Below are positions 34,543 through 43,550 of a stretch of 64,000 bases of DNA, piece after piece. Each line of letters starts with the position of its first letter. The first letter of the stretch is position 1. The position numbers and the translations under genes were made by a program. The DNA is from Teretinema zuelzerae (GTDB lineage: Bacteria > Spirochaetota > Spirochaetia > Treponematales > Treponemataceae), in assembly GCF_021021555.1 (NCBI RefSeq), contig NZ_JAINWA010000001.1, positions 1,240,001 to 1,304,000 of the forward strand. The letters are read 5' to 3'. Under the pieces are notes generated by a model, which worked only from the letters and a program-made list of their open reading frames with translations, made no database searches and was not told the DNA's origin.

Positions 34543-36041
34543 CAGATTTCCTGATCGGTTGTATCAGCTTTCTCTTCCAGAGAGGCGGCGTTCTTTTCTT
34601 CCTGAAGTTCTCTTACCGTCTTCGTGCCGGGAAGCAGCGAGGGAACAGATCCCGACAACAGCAGTTCGATGCCCCGAGAAAGCTGGATGTCGTACTCCAG
34701 ATCGTAGAGCGGGGCTATATGGGTTCTCCAATATTCCTGCTTGACCAGCTGCTTAAGCGTCCGGAGATTTACCGGGTACTGTTTTTGCAGCCGCAGGGCA
34801 AGATCGTCCGCGTCCTTGGACGAAAGGGCCGTCTTTCCCGCCACAAGATCTGCGAGCGCAGACGTTTGAAGCAGCTCGGTGAGGGCTTTTTCTTCTTCTT
34901 CCGTCAACTCGGGAGGAAGGATTTCAAGATCCGGGGGAATGCCCAGCTTGTCGATGTTCGCGTCGCTGGGGGTGTAGTACCGCGCCATTGTAATCTTCAT
35001 CGCGTCCGAATTGAGAAGATCGATCACCTGCTGAACGGACCCCTTCCCGTAGGTGGTTTCTCCTACGAGATAGGCCATCTTGTAATCCTTCAACGCGCCG
35101 GCGAGAATCTCTGAAGCGCTCGCCGAGCCCCGGTTCGAAAGAACGACTATCGGAATATCATGAGAAAAGACGGTTTTCGCCTTAGACGCGCGGAATTCGC
35201 GGTTTTCATTGTTGATCCGGGACCGGGTAGAGACTATAACCCCTTCGTCTATAAACAGATTCGCGACGTCCACTACGCTTGTTATGAGGCCGCCCGGATT
35301 GTTTCTGAGGTCTATCAGCAGCCCCGTGCACGATTCTTTTTGAAAGAGGGAGAGCGCTTCTTTAACCCTCTCGGCGGTTAACGGAGTAAATTCGATGATC
35401 CTGAGATAGCCGATTCCGTTCTCCATCACCGAGTATTTAACCGTAGGCACCTCGATAAGAGCCCTCTTCAAGGTAACGGGAAATTCGAGCGCCTTTCCCC
35501 GGCGAAGCGTAATTGTCACGGTAGTTCCTACGGGACCGCGCAGAAGAGAGAGGACCCTTTCCATCGTAATATCGGGGGTATCGACGCCTTCTATCGAAAG
35601 AATAAGATCGCCCGGCTGAACCCCGGCTTTCCATCCAGGGGTATCCTCTATCGGAGAAGCGACCTCTACCCACGCCGGCTTTTCAGGCGTGGACACAAGG
35701 GGCTTGGTGATGGACAACCCAACCCCGCCGAAAGCGCCGGTGGTGGTGTCCTTAAGATTCATCCCCATCAGGCTTTCCGAATCGATATATGATGTATAGG
35801 GATCCTCAAGAGAATCCAGCATCCCCTTCATTGCGCCTTCATACAGCACTTTCGGATCGACTTCATCGACGTAATTCGACTGTATAAAGGAAAAAACATA
35901 TTGAAAAAGCTGAAGATACCGGTCGGAGGAACGGTCTGAGCCTGAGTCCTGTTCGGCAAAGGCCGAAGGAGACGCGAGTACGAAAAAAAGGAGAGCCGAA
36001 GAAAAAAGAGCCGCTCCGAACCAGAGTTTTTTTGGATTCAT
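34542..36041 (-). CDS. C-terminal processing peptidase (S41), CtpA-like
   Basis: A 499-residue secreted Ser protease. It has a signal peptide (LWFGAALFSSALLFFVLASPSAFA), a PDZ domain (FGGVGLSI to the VPTVKYS region), and the S41 catalytic core with GYLRIIEF, the Ser in RGSASASEILAGALKDY, and the Lys in GETTYGKGSVQ. It cleaves proteins at their C-termini in the periplasm. ATG 36041 lies exactly six bases after GACAAT of a promoter TTGACA-17-GACAAT, so the mRNA should be leaderless. An in-frame ATG 15 codons upstream lies within that promoter and is rejected. Confidence 0.9.
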   Translation of the reverse strand: MNPKKLWFGAALFSSALLFFVLASPSAFAEQDSGSDRSSDRYLQLFQYVFSFIQSNYVDEVDPKVLYEGAMKGMLDSLEDPYTSYIDSESLMGMNLKDTTTGAFGGVGLSITKPLVSTPEKPAWVEVASPIEDTPGWKAGVQPGDLILSIEGVDTPDITMERVLSLLRGPVGTTVTITLRRGKALEFPVTLKRALIEVPTVKYSVMENGIGYLRIIEFTPLTAERVKEALSLFQKESCTGLLIDLRNNPGGLITSVVDVANLFIDEGVIVSTRSRINNENREFRASKAKTVFSHDIPIVVLSNRGSASASEILAGALKDYKMAYLVGETTYGKGSVQQVIDLLNSDAMKITMARYYTPSDANIDKLGIPPDLEILPPELTEEEEKALTELLQTSALADLVAGKTALSSKDADDLALRLQKQYPVNLRTLKQLVKQEYWRTHIAPLYDLEYDIQLSRGIELLLSGSVPSLLPGTKTVRELQEEKNAASLEEKADTTDQEI

Positions 36042-36047
36042 GTTTTC

Positions 36048-36076
36048 ATTGTCAGAGGAAGAAAGACCTTTGTCAA
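36048..36076 (-). promoter_or_regulatory. Leaderless-type promoter of ctpA-rsmE-tagA-activator
   Basis: Minus strand: TTGACA (36071-36076), 17-base spacer, GACAAT (36048-36053), six bases, ATG 36041. This is the clearest example of the class in the window. Confidence 0.75.
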
Positions 36077-36097
36077 GCACGCCCATGCTACTGCCAC

Positions 36098-36126
36098 TTG
36101 ACCGGAGACCACATGTTGCGTAGACT
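36098..36126 (+). promoter_or_regulatory. Promoter of the flhG-like/fapA/lgt operon
   Basis: TTGACC (36098-36103), 17-base spacer, TAGACT (36121-36126), eight bases, ATG 36135. No SD. Confidence 0.6.
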
Positions 36127-36134
36127 TAAATACA

Positions 36135-36533
36135 ATGCGGTTCAGATCGGTTTCCTTTCCCATCATGCTTTTTTATGAAATTGCGCGTCTAGGAATAATA
36201 CTCAAACAGGGAGCTGCTTCCTTCGCCGGCAGCCTGCCGATTTCGTGGTACGCCGCCGCGGGGACGCTTGTTCTGGCGCCGGTAATTATCTTCCTTATAA
36301 TAGCCGACGAAGAACGCTTTATCGGCTGGCTTCCGCTGCTCTGCCTCATCAAGGCCGCGGCGGTTCCGTCATTCGCGGTCTTCCTCTATCGCACCGCTCC
36401 GGAAGCGGTCATGCTTGTCTCGGCCGGAGACATTGCTCTCGCGGGAACCCTGCTGGCTGCGGTTTTATGCATTGCCGGCGACGCGTTCGTATTCATCTTT
36501 TGCTTGGGGAGACACCGTAGAGTATGCAAATAA
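36135..36533 (+). CDS. Small integral membrane protein of unknown function
   Basis: A 132-residue protein with four hydrophobic segments (around residues 8-20, 35-56, 61-80 and 95-125). It is unrecognised. It heads the operon with the FlhG-like ATPase, with which it overlaps by ten bases, suggesting a membrane partner of that ATPase. The start at 36135 matches a leaderless promoter; ATG 36165 is the alternative. Confidence 0.6.
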   Translation: MRFRSVSFPIMLFYEIARLGIILKQGAASFAGSLPISWYAAAGTLVLAPVIIFLIIADEERFIGWLPLLCLIKAAAVPSFAVFLYRTAPEAVMLVSAGDIALAGTLLAAVLCIAGDAFVFIFCLGRHRRVCK

Positions 36534-37660
36534 TTCCTGTCGCGAGCGGTAAAGGCGGCGTAGGCAAAAGCCTCCTCTCGGCAAACCTGGCGATCGCACT
36601 GGGTCAAGCCGGTAAAAAAGTGCTTCTCGCGGACCTTGATCTGGGAGCATCGAATCTGCATCTCGTCCTTGGAGTACAGGCGCCGAAAGCAGGACTGGGA
36701 ACGTTTCTCACCGGTTCATCGTCTTTTTCGGACATCGTGCTGCCGACTAACTATCCGAACGTTTCCTTCATCCCGGGAGATTCTGAAATACCGGGGCTTA
36801 CCGCCCTCCGGGCTCCGCAAAAAAACAGCTTAACGAAAAATTTTCTTTCTTCTAACGCTGACTATCTTATCCTGGATCTGGGAGCGGGAACGCACCTCGG
36901 CATCCTTGATTTCTTCCTGTTATCCGGACAGGGCATCGTCGTTACCGCGCCCTCTGTCACGGCGACGCTGAATGCCTACCTTTTTCTCAAAAACACCGTT
37001 TTCAGGCTGATGTACGGGTCGTTCAAAAAAGATTCTGCCGCATGGAAAAAACTGGAAGACCTGCGCCATGACAGCGCGGCCCTGCAGCGCATGTACATTC
37101 CCCGCATCATGGAAGAAATCGAAAAGGTAGATCCCGAAAGCGCCGCGAAATTCAAAAAAAAGGCGGCATCGTTCCGGCCTCGACTCGTCATGAACATGAT
37201 CGACGATCCGAAAGACGCCGACAAGGCGCTGAAAATCCGCCGATCCTGCAAGGAATATCTGAATATCGATCTGGAACACCTCGGCGTGATATATAGAGAT
37301 TCGATTCAGGATACCGCGCTTGCTTCCAGGCTGCCGGTCATCATTTACAAACCTCAGTGCATGCTCTCCCAGGCGGTGTACCGCATCGCCGACAAAATTC
37401 TGCAGGCTGAAACGGAGCCGATGGAAGACATCGCCGCCTTTTCGGACGACAGCTTCCAGGCCGCGGAAATGGAGGCGGCGATAGACCACGAGTCGCGCAT
37501 GAACTACGTAGAAGAGCTTGTCGGAAGCGGAGCGCTCTCGATGGGAGATCTCGCTGAAACCATCAAATCGCAACAGTACGAAATTTCCGTGTTAAGAAAG
37601 GAAAACCTCCTGCTTAAAAATAAAATCTCCAAAGCCTTGCAGCAGGGCTTTATTCTCTAG
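36524..37660 (+). CDS. MinD/ParA-superfamily ATPase, FlhG-like
   Basis: A 378-residue P-loop ATPase with the deviant Walker A GKGGVGKS near residue 9, a Walker A' region LLADLDLGASNLHLVLG, and LILDLGAGTHLGILDF as Walker B. The central insertion and a C-terminal helical extension of about 90 residues make it longer than MinD (~270). It is closest in style to FlhG/YlxH ATPases that set flagellar number. The position directly before a FapA/DUF342 gene supports a cell-pole or motility role. It is cytoplasmic or membrane-bound via partners. Confidence 0.75.
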   Translation: MQIIPVASGKGGVGKSLLSANLAIALGQAGKKVLLADLDLGASNLHLVLGVQAPKAGLGTFLTGSSSFSDIVLPTNYPNVSFIPGDSEIPGLTALRAPQKNSLTKNFLSSNADYLILDLGAGTHLGILDFFLLSGQGIVVTAPSVTATLNAYLFLKNTVFRLMYGSFKKDSAAWKKLEDLRHDSAALQRMYIPRIMEEIEKVDPESAAKFKKKAASFRPRLVMNMIDDPKDADKALKIRRSCKEYLNIDLEHLGVIYRDSIQDTALASRLPVIIYKPQCMLSQAVYRIADKILQAETEPMEDIAAFSDDSFQAAEMEAAIDHESRMNYVEELVGSGALSMGDLAETIKSQQYEISVLRKENLLLKNKISKALQQGFIL

Positions 37661-37677
37661 CGGAGGAGACCGGACAG

Positions 37678-39858
37678 ATGGCGCGAAATCTCTGGGATCT
37701 CTCATTCAATCAAAAAAGCCGTCGCTGGCATCTGACCGCTCCCGAGAACATTAAACCGGAGCAGCTGCCGACCCTTGAAGAGCTCAAAACCAGGACGGCC
37801 GAGCATAAGATTCATCCGCGCACCCTCCTGTCCGACGATGTTCTCGAGCGAAGCCTGGAAAAAGCGCGGAACATGCCCGGCGAAGCGATATCGTTCCCCG
37901 TTGTTCTGGAACCGACCTTCGACGTTCGCATTTCCGTAGCACCCGAGAAAACAAGCGCGACCTTGTATATCCGAAAATCAGACGATCCGAAAAACCCGAT
38001 CGACCTGAAACTCATCTCCACCGTATTGAACAATAGCCGGCTCGTCGGGATGAACCCGGAAAAAATTCAGGCAGCGATCGCGGAATTCAAAGACTCGGAC
38101 AATATGGAGCTTGCAAATCTCGTGTTGGCGCAGGGAACACCGCCTGGCAGGGGAAACGAAAGGGAGTTTGTGCCTCTTTTTGAACCTTTGCCCGACGAGC
38201 AGAAAAACGTTCTGCTAAAACGTTTGATAGACGCGCGGAATACACGCGCCTCTGCGTCGAACAAACCGCAAGTCGCCTTGAATTCGGAGACAGTGCTAGC
38301 CCCGGTTGAAAAGGGCGTCGTCGTTTTTTCGTTTTCGCCCATAGAACCGGGAACGCCCGGGATCGACGTCTATGGAAAGGAAATCCCGGGATTGCCGGGA
38401 AATGATCCATTCATCCATCTCCATGGAGGCTTGAGCCTCGGACCCTCGGGCGTAAAAACCGAGAGGGAAGGTCTTCTGATTACTTCCGGCACGGGACACG
38501 AGCTTCGAGCTGAGGTAGTCAGCTGCAAGCACGCGGAAGCAGAGATCTCCGTATCTGAAGACAAAATGACGGCTTTCCTGAAAATAACCCCCGAGATCGG
38601 GGCGGGAACTCCGCTCGATATAGAACTGGTCAAACAGGCGATTTCAAAGGAATCCATAAAAGGCTCGCTCAATTTCGAAGCGCTGGAAAAGGACATCCAA
38701 ACCGCGCGGAATCTTCGCAAATCCCTTGATATCATACTTTTATCCGGTTTGCCGGCCGTCAAGCCTAACGGAGTCCGCCTGGCATGGAAAAAACACCCCG
38801 GTAGCGCCGATAAACCGGCGCTGATCAACGCCGGAGACGAAATTGTGATTACAGAAACGCTGCCTGCGGGATCCGACGGCGTCGATGTATTCGGAACGGT
38901 AACGCCGGCGAATCAGGCGCAGGAAACGCGCGAACCGGACCACGACGAAAGCATCTTGAAGGAGCCGCACGGACAGGGATTCCGCTATGCCGCAGCGACA
39001 GGCGGCCTGCTCGTTCAACATGAAGGCAAGCTCAAGGTTTCGAAACAGTGGCGGATCGACGGAGACGTTGCGGAAGAGAATGGAGACATTGCCTTCCCTG
39101 GAGATATCGAAATAGCGGGCAACGTCGGAAACGGCCGATCCGTCAGGGCCGGGGGCGACTTGCAGGTTTTCGGGAACGCCGAAGTCGCGTTAATATCCGC
39201 GGACGAATCCGTTCGAATGCAGGGCGGAATCAAAGGAAAAGGACGGGGCACCGTCTGGGCGAAAAAAGAAATATATCTCCAGTACGCGGAGAATTCGCGC
39301 ATCCTCGCCGGAGGCAACATCAGCATCGACAACTATTGCTTCCAATGCACCGTTAAAACTAACGGAAAAATCATCATGCAGGGCAATCCGGCAGTTCTTC
39401 TCGGCGGAAACATCAGAGCGTCCCAGGGGCTCGAGGTCTTCGAACTGGGATCCTCGAAAACCATACGTACAAGCATCTCCTTCGGCCAGAATTACCTGGT
39501 CAGCGACCAGATAGAAGTGTGCGAGCGGGAAGTCGTTAAAATCAAGGAAACAATCGACAAAATCGACGCAGAAATGAAGCGCACCGCCAATACAAACCCG
39601 AGAATTCACGAACTGAGGCGAACCAAGCTCGAGCTCATGAAGCGCAACGACAAGCTGACGGTTCGAATTTTTACGCTGAAAGAACAGTTTGAAACGCACA
39701 TCATTTCTTCAATACGGGTCGAAAACACTGTATACCCGGGCGTGATCCTTGAAAGCCACGGCAGATACCATGAAGTACGCGAACAAAAGAACCATGTCAT
39801 TTTTTATTTTGATCTTGCCACCGGACAGATCATCTGCAAACCCATAGAAAACGAGTGA
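37678..39858 (+). CDS. FapA/DUF342-family polymer-forming protein
   Basis: A 726-residue protein of the DUF342 (FapA, flagellar assembly protein A) family. It has repeated N-terminal units with GxxGxDVFGxxxP motifs (PGTPGIDVYGKEIPG, PAGSDGVDVFGTVTP). It then has a right-handed beta-helix stretch (IAFPGDIEIAGNVGNGRSVRAGG, ISADESVRMQGGIKGKG), and a final coiled coil (EVVKIKETIDKIDAEM and following). GGAGGAG precedes the ATG. It follows the FlhG-like ATPase. In other bacteria FapA links polar FlhF to flagellar placement; that role here is inference. Confidence 0.85.
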   Translation: MARNLWDLSFNQKSRRWHLTAPENIKPEQLPTLEELKTRTAEHKIHPRTLLSDDVLERSLEKARNMPGEAISFPVVLEPTFDVRISVAPEKTSATLYIRKSDDPKNPIDLKLISTVLNNSRLVGMNPEKIQAAIAEFKDSDNMELANLVLAQGTPPGRGNEREFVPLFEPLPDEQKNVLLKRLIDARNTRASASNKPQVALNSETVLAPVEKGVVVFSFSPIEPGTPGIDVYGKEIPGLPGNDPFIHLHGGLSLGPSGVKTEREGLLITSGTGHELRAEVVSCKHAEAEISVSEDKMTAFLKITPEIGAGTPLDIELVKQAISKESIKGSLNFEALEKDIQTARNLRKSLDIILLSGLPAVKPNGVRLAWKKHPGSADKPALINAGDEIVITETLPAGSDGVDVFGTVTPANQAQETREPDHDESILKEPHGQGFRYAAATGGLLVQHEGKLKVSKQWRIDGDVAEENGDIAFPGDIEIAGNVGNGRSVRAGGDLQVFGNAEVALISADESVRMQGGIKGKGRGTVWAKKEIYLQYAENSRILAGGNISIDNYCFQCTVKTNGKIIMQGNPAVLLGGNIRASQGLEVFELGSSKTIRTSISFGQNYLVSDQIEVCEREVVKIKETIDKIDAEMKRTANTNPRIHELRRTKLELMKRNDKLTVRIFTLKEQFETHIISSIRVENTVYPGVILESHGRYHEVREQKNHVIFYFDLATGQIICKPIENE

Positions 39859-39865
39859 GGCCGCC

Positions 39866-40855
39866 ATGTTATTGTACATCACCTATCCTTCATGGATAAC
39901 GCCGGAGATAATACCCGGAATTCCGCTGCTTCGATGGTACGGGCTCATGTATCTTGTCGCGTTCACGACAGCTTGGGCATTGTTCCGCTTCCAGGTTAAG
40001 GCGGGAGACCTTCAAAAAGCTGAAAATCGTTCGCAACCGGTCACAGACGACGAAGTATTGAGTTTTTTCACCTGGGGCATCACCGGACTATTGATCGGCG
40101 CGCGGATTTTCGCGACCCTCGTCTACGATCCCTCAGGCGACTACTGGATGCGGCCCTGGCTGATTTTCTGGCCCTTCGGAAAAGACGGTTCCTGGACCGG
40201 ATTGCAGGGAATGTCCTATCATGGAGGGTTCATAGGCGGCATGATCGGCATGATCCTGTGGGCGCACCGCTACAAAAGAAGCTTTCTCGCCTGGTGCGAC
40301 ACCATGGGAGCATCAATACCGCTCGCCTACACCTTCGGGCGCCTCGGAAATTTCCTTAACGGCGAGCTCTACGGAAGGGTAACAACCAGCCCGCTCGGAA
40401 TGATATTTCCCGGAGCTCAGCGATTCCCCCTTTCGCAGGACTGGGTAAAGAAAACAGCCGACGCCCTCGGGATGGTCATACCCGAAGGAGCGCAGCTCGT
40501 GAACCTGCCGCGCCATCCGAGCCAGCTCTACGAAGCCTTCTTCGAAGGAATCTTCCTGTGGGCTCTCATCTGGCTCGTTTTCCGGAGAAAAAGACCCTTC
40601 AACGGATTCATAACCGCCGTCTATACGATCGGCTACGGAGCAGTCCGCTTCGTCATCGAATATTTCAGGGAACCGGACGCGGATATCGGCTACAGGATTA
40701 CGGCAAACGGCCAGCCCTCGCCGACATATCTGAACGAGTCCCTTCTGAATCTATCAACGGGCCAGATTCTCTGCCTCGTGATGATCGCGGCGGGCACGGC
40801 GTTTCTTGTCGTTCGTTTTCTGCAAACAGCCGGAGAAAGAAAAGACCATGGATAA
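39866..40855 (+). CDS. lgt: Prolipoprotein diacylglyceryl transferase
   Basis: The 329-residue inner-membrane enzyme attaches diacylglycerol to the lipobox Cys of prolipoproteins. Seven hydrophobic helices are visible. Signatures are LRWYGLMYLVAF, SYHGGFIGGMIG, GRLGNFLNGELYGR (with the essential Arg/Asn/Glu), HPSQLYEAFFEG and FVIEYFREPD. It lies in the operon eight bases after fapA. The products MetQ and the TPR lipoprotein in this window are likely substrates. Confidence 0.95.
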   Translation: MLLYITYPSWITPEIIPGIPLLRWYGLMYLVAFTTAWALFRFQVKAGDLQKAENRSQPVTDDEVLSFFTWGITGLLIGARIFATLVYDPSGDYWMRPWLIFWPFGKDGSWTGLQGMSYHGGFIGGMIGMILWAHRYKRSFLAWCDTMGASIPLAYTFGRLGNFLNGELYGRVTTSPLGMIFPGAQRFPLSQDWVKKTADALGMVIPEGAQLVNLPRHPSQLYEAFFEGIFLWALIWLVFRRKRPFNGFITAVYTIGYGAVRFVIEYFREPDADIGYRITANGQPSPTYLNESLLNLSTGQILCLVMIAAGTAFLVVRFLQTAGERKDHG

Positions 40856-41027
40856 CAACAGAACGCACCTCATGAGCGAATTTAATGATTATCTAGACGA
40901 GGTGAGATCGGGATTGTACCGCCTGCTGGAATTCAGCCAGGACGATTGGTCCGAAAAAAAAGACCTCGCGAAGCGCGAGGTCCAGAATGCGATTAACGAA
41001 CTGAGAATCCGGGTCGAGAACCTATAA
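40848..41027 (+). CDS. Small helical protein of 59 residues
   Basis: A 59-residue charged protein overlapping the end of lgt by eight bases. It is helical and rich in Glu, Lys and Arg, and ends in ELRIRVENL. There is no recognised family. The overlap with lgt and the absence of a gap argue for a real operon gene. AGAAAGAAAAG lies upstream of the ATG as a weak SD. Confidence 0.6.
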   Translation: MDNNRTHLMSEFNDYLDEVRSGLYRLLEFSQDDWSEKKDLAKREVQNAINELRIRVENL

Positions 41028-41084
41028 AGCCGGGAACCGCCGGCCGGGAACCTCAGGCTTCCCGAGCCGGAAACGCATCCAACC

Positions 41085-43073
41085 TTATTTCCTCAGTACC
41101 GCTGCCAACGCTTCCGCGGTGAAGCCGAGATGCTCGGCGACCTTGTTCGCGGGGCCGGACTCGCCGAAGCGTTCGATGGAGAAGTTGTCGGAAGCGTCGC
41201 GCGTCCAGCCTTCCCATCCCATGCGGATGCCGGCTTCCGCCGTGACGATTCGCACGGAGTTCTTCGAACCGCCTACGATGGCGTTGCGGATTACTTCGCT
41301 CTGGGATTCGAACAGCTCTTTGGAAACCACTGAAACGACCCGGATCTTCTTGCAGGGAACGAGATCGGCGGCGGCAAGGGCGAGGGACACCTCGGAACCG
41401 GTCGCGAGAACAGTTACATCCGGAGAATCGGAACCCTTGCGAACAATGTAGGCTCCGCACTCGATCGTGTGCTTCCAGTCCGGATCGTCTTTCGGGAACA
41501 CCGTAATGTTCTGCCGGGTGAGAGCGAGGCATACCGGTCCGTCTTTTCGGGCGAGAGCCATCTTCCATGCGTAGGAGGTTTCCTCGGCGTCTGCGGGGCG
41601 AAGCACCCAGACGTTGGGAATGCCCCGGAGTGAGGAAATGGTTTCAACGGGCTGATGGGTCGGGCCGTCTTCGCCTACATAGATGGAGTCGTGTGTAAGC
41701 ACGTAGATCGCCGGCAGCTTCATGAGGGCGGAGAGCCTGAGAGCCGGGCGCAGGTAATCGGCGAAGATCAGGAAGGTCGCGCAGAACGGGCGCAAGCCTC
41801 CGTGGAGCTGAATGCCGTTGGTGATGGCGGCCATGGCGAACTCGCGGATGCCGAAGTGAAGATATCTTCCGTCGCGGTGTTCTGCGGAGAAGGCGGCCGT
41901 GTTTTTTATGCCTACCGCGTTCGGACCCTGCAGGTCGGCGGAACCGCCGACAAGATTCGGAAGAACCGCGGCGAAAGCGTTAAGCGCGTTGTTCGAAGCG
42001 GTGCGGGTAGCCAGGCTGTCTCCGGTCTTGACGGGAGGAAGAACAGCGGCGTTCAGGCGTGCGTTATCGATACCGCCTTCGGCAAAAAAAGCATCCCATT
42101 CGGCGCGGAGCGCGGGGTTCGCCTTCGACCAGGCGTCGAATACGGACTTCCACGAGGCTTCGGCGGCCGCGAAATCGGCTTTGCGCGCGGCGAAATAGTC
42201 GTAGGCGGCGGGAACAACCTGGAAATCCTTTGCGGGATCAAGGCCGAGCGCAGTCTTCGCCGCGGCGATTCCTTCCGCGCCGATCGGCGCACCATGAGCT
42301 TTCGCGGTGCCGGCGACGGATGCGGCGCCCTTTCCGATGACGGACTTCAGCATGATCAGAGAGGGTCGGCCGTCTGCCTTCGCCTGTTTCACCAGACTCT
42401 CGATGCCGGCATAGTCGTACATGTCTCCGCGGAGAACCTGCCAGCCGTACGAAGCGTAGCGCGCCGCGACGTCTTCGGAGAAGGAAAGATCGGTCGAGCC
42501 ATCGATGGAGATCTTGTTTTCATCATAAAAAACGATGAGTTTTCCAAGCTTCAAGTGCCCTGCGAGGCTCGAAGCTTCCGAGGAGATTCCCTCCATCAGG
42601 CAGCCTTCGCCGACGAGAGAATAGGTGTAGTGGTCGACTACCGTGTGCGCGGCAGTGTTGAAACGAGCCGCCAGCATGGACTCGGCGATCGCCATTCCGA
42701 CAGCGGTTGCTACGCCCTGGCCCAGAGGGCCGCTCGTCGATTCGACGCCTTCGGTATAGCCGTACTCGGGATGTCCGGGACACTTAGAGCCGATTTGTCT
42801 GAAGTTCTTGATGTCGTCCATCGACACCTTATATCCTGATAGATGCAGAATTGAGTAGAGAAACATCGATCCATGGCCGGCCGACAGCACGAATCGGTCC
42901 CGATTCTTCCATTCCGGGTCGGCGGGATTGTGATTGAGTATCTTGCCGTAGAGGACGGCCGCCAGCTCGGCTGTTCCAAGAGGGAGGCCGGGATGGCCGG
43001 AATTCGCCTTTTGGATGGCATCCATTGAGAGGCTGCGGACCGAAAGGGCGACAGCGTCTAGTTCTTTGCTCAT
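41085..43073 (-). CDS. tkt: Transketolase
   Basis: The 662-residue thiamine-diphosphate enzyme of the non-oxidative pentose phosphate pathway. It has [26 protein letters not shown], the ThDP motif beginning [13 protein letters not shown], and in the second half [18 protein letters not shown]. The length is standard. AAGGAGT precedes the ATG. It is the last gene of an operon with a PtsN-like EIIA and an unknown protein. Confidence 0.95.
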   Translation of the reverse strand: MSKELDAVALSVRSLSMDAIQKANSGHPGLPLGTAELAAVLYGKILNHNPADPEWKNRDRFVLSAGHGSMFLYSILHLSGYKVSMDDIKNFRQIGSKCPGHPEYGYTEGVESTSGPLGQGVATAVGMAIAESMLAARFNTAAHTVVDHYTYSLVGEGCLMEGISSEASSLAGHLKLGKLIVFYDENKISIDGSTDLSFSEDVAARYASYGWQVLRGDMYDYAGIESLVKQAKADGRPSLIMLKSVIGKGAASVAGTAKAHGAPIGAEGIAAAKTALGLDPAKDFQVVPAAYDYFAARKADFAAAEASWKSVFDAWSKANPALRAEWDAFFAEGGIDNARLNAAVLPPVKTGDSLATRTASNNALNAFAAVLPNLVGGSADLQGPNAVGIKNTAAFSAEHRDGRYLHFGIREFAMAAITNGIQLHGGLRPFCATFLIFADYLRPALRLSALMKLPAIYVLTHDSIYVGEDGPTHQPVETISSLRGIPNVWVLRPADAEETSYAWKMALARKDGPVCLALTRQNITVFPKDDPDWKHTIECGAYIVRKGSDSPDVTVLATGSEVSLALAAADLVPCKKIRVVSVVSKELFESQSEVIRNAIVGGSKNSVRIVTAEAGIRMGWEGWTRDASDNFSIERFGESGPANKVAEHLGFTAEALAAVLRK

Positions 43074-43085
43074 TGCGTAGACTCC

Positions 43086-43550
43086 TTATAATAATTCTTT
43101 GATTGCGTGGATAAGCTCCGATGTATCGGGCTTTTGCTTCAGAAGGGCTCTGAACGAATCTTTTTGAAACAAAAAGGAAAGACGGGACAGCGCCCGCAGA
43201 TGGGAGCCCGATCCGGAAGACAGAATCATAAATAGCACATAGACCGGTTTCCCGTCCATAGCGTCGAAATTGACCGGCTTGTCGAGAAAACAGATGAAAA
43301 TGCGTTCGTCCTCTTCAGCATGGACGAGAGGAGTTCTGGGATGCGGGAGCGCGATGCCGTTTCCGATCGACGTAGTCATCAAGCCTTCGCGCTCTATCAA
43401 GCCCGCAAGAAGGGATTCGCGGGAAACGCATGCGGGAAGAACAAGCTCGGGAATGACGGAAGCGAAAACATCCGCGGGAGTCGCTCCGGAAATATTGTAA
43501 TACACTCCGCCGGTTTCGATCATTCTCACGATCGAATCAGATTCAGACAT
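43086..43550 (-). CDS. PTS EIIA domain protein, second copy
   Basis: A 154-residue PtsN/fructose-type EIIA with the phosphorylatable His in NGIALPHPRTP (His70) and the conserved HLRALSRLSFLF. There are no permease genes nearby. It sits between an unknown gene (eight-base overlap) and tkt (12-base gap), so the operon may couple PTS phosphorylation status to carbon flow. Compared with the copy at 12230-12676 it is divergent in the first 40 residues. Confidence 0.85.
   Translation of the reverse strand: MSESDSIVRMIETGGVYYNISGATPADVFASVIPELVLPACVSRESLLAGLIEREGLMTTSIGNGIALPHPRTPLVHAEEDERIFICFLDKPVNFDAMDGKPVYVLFMILSSGSGSHLRALSRLSFLFQKDSFRALLKQKPDTSELIHAIKELL

Noticed and set aside
41655-42839. Open frame on the plus strand opposite transketolase
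   Set aside because: Antisense shadow of a well-conserved enzyme.
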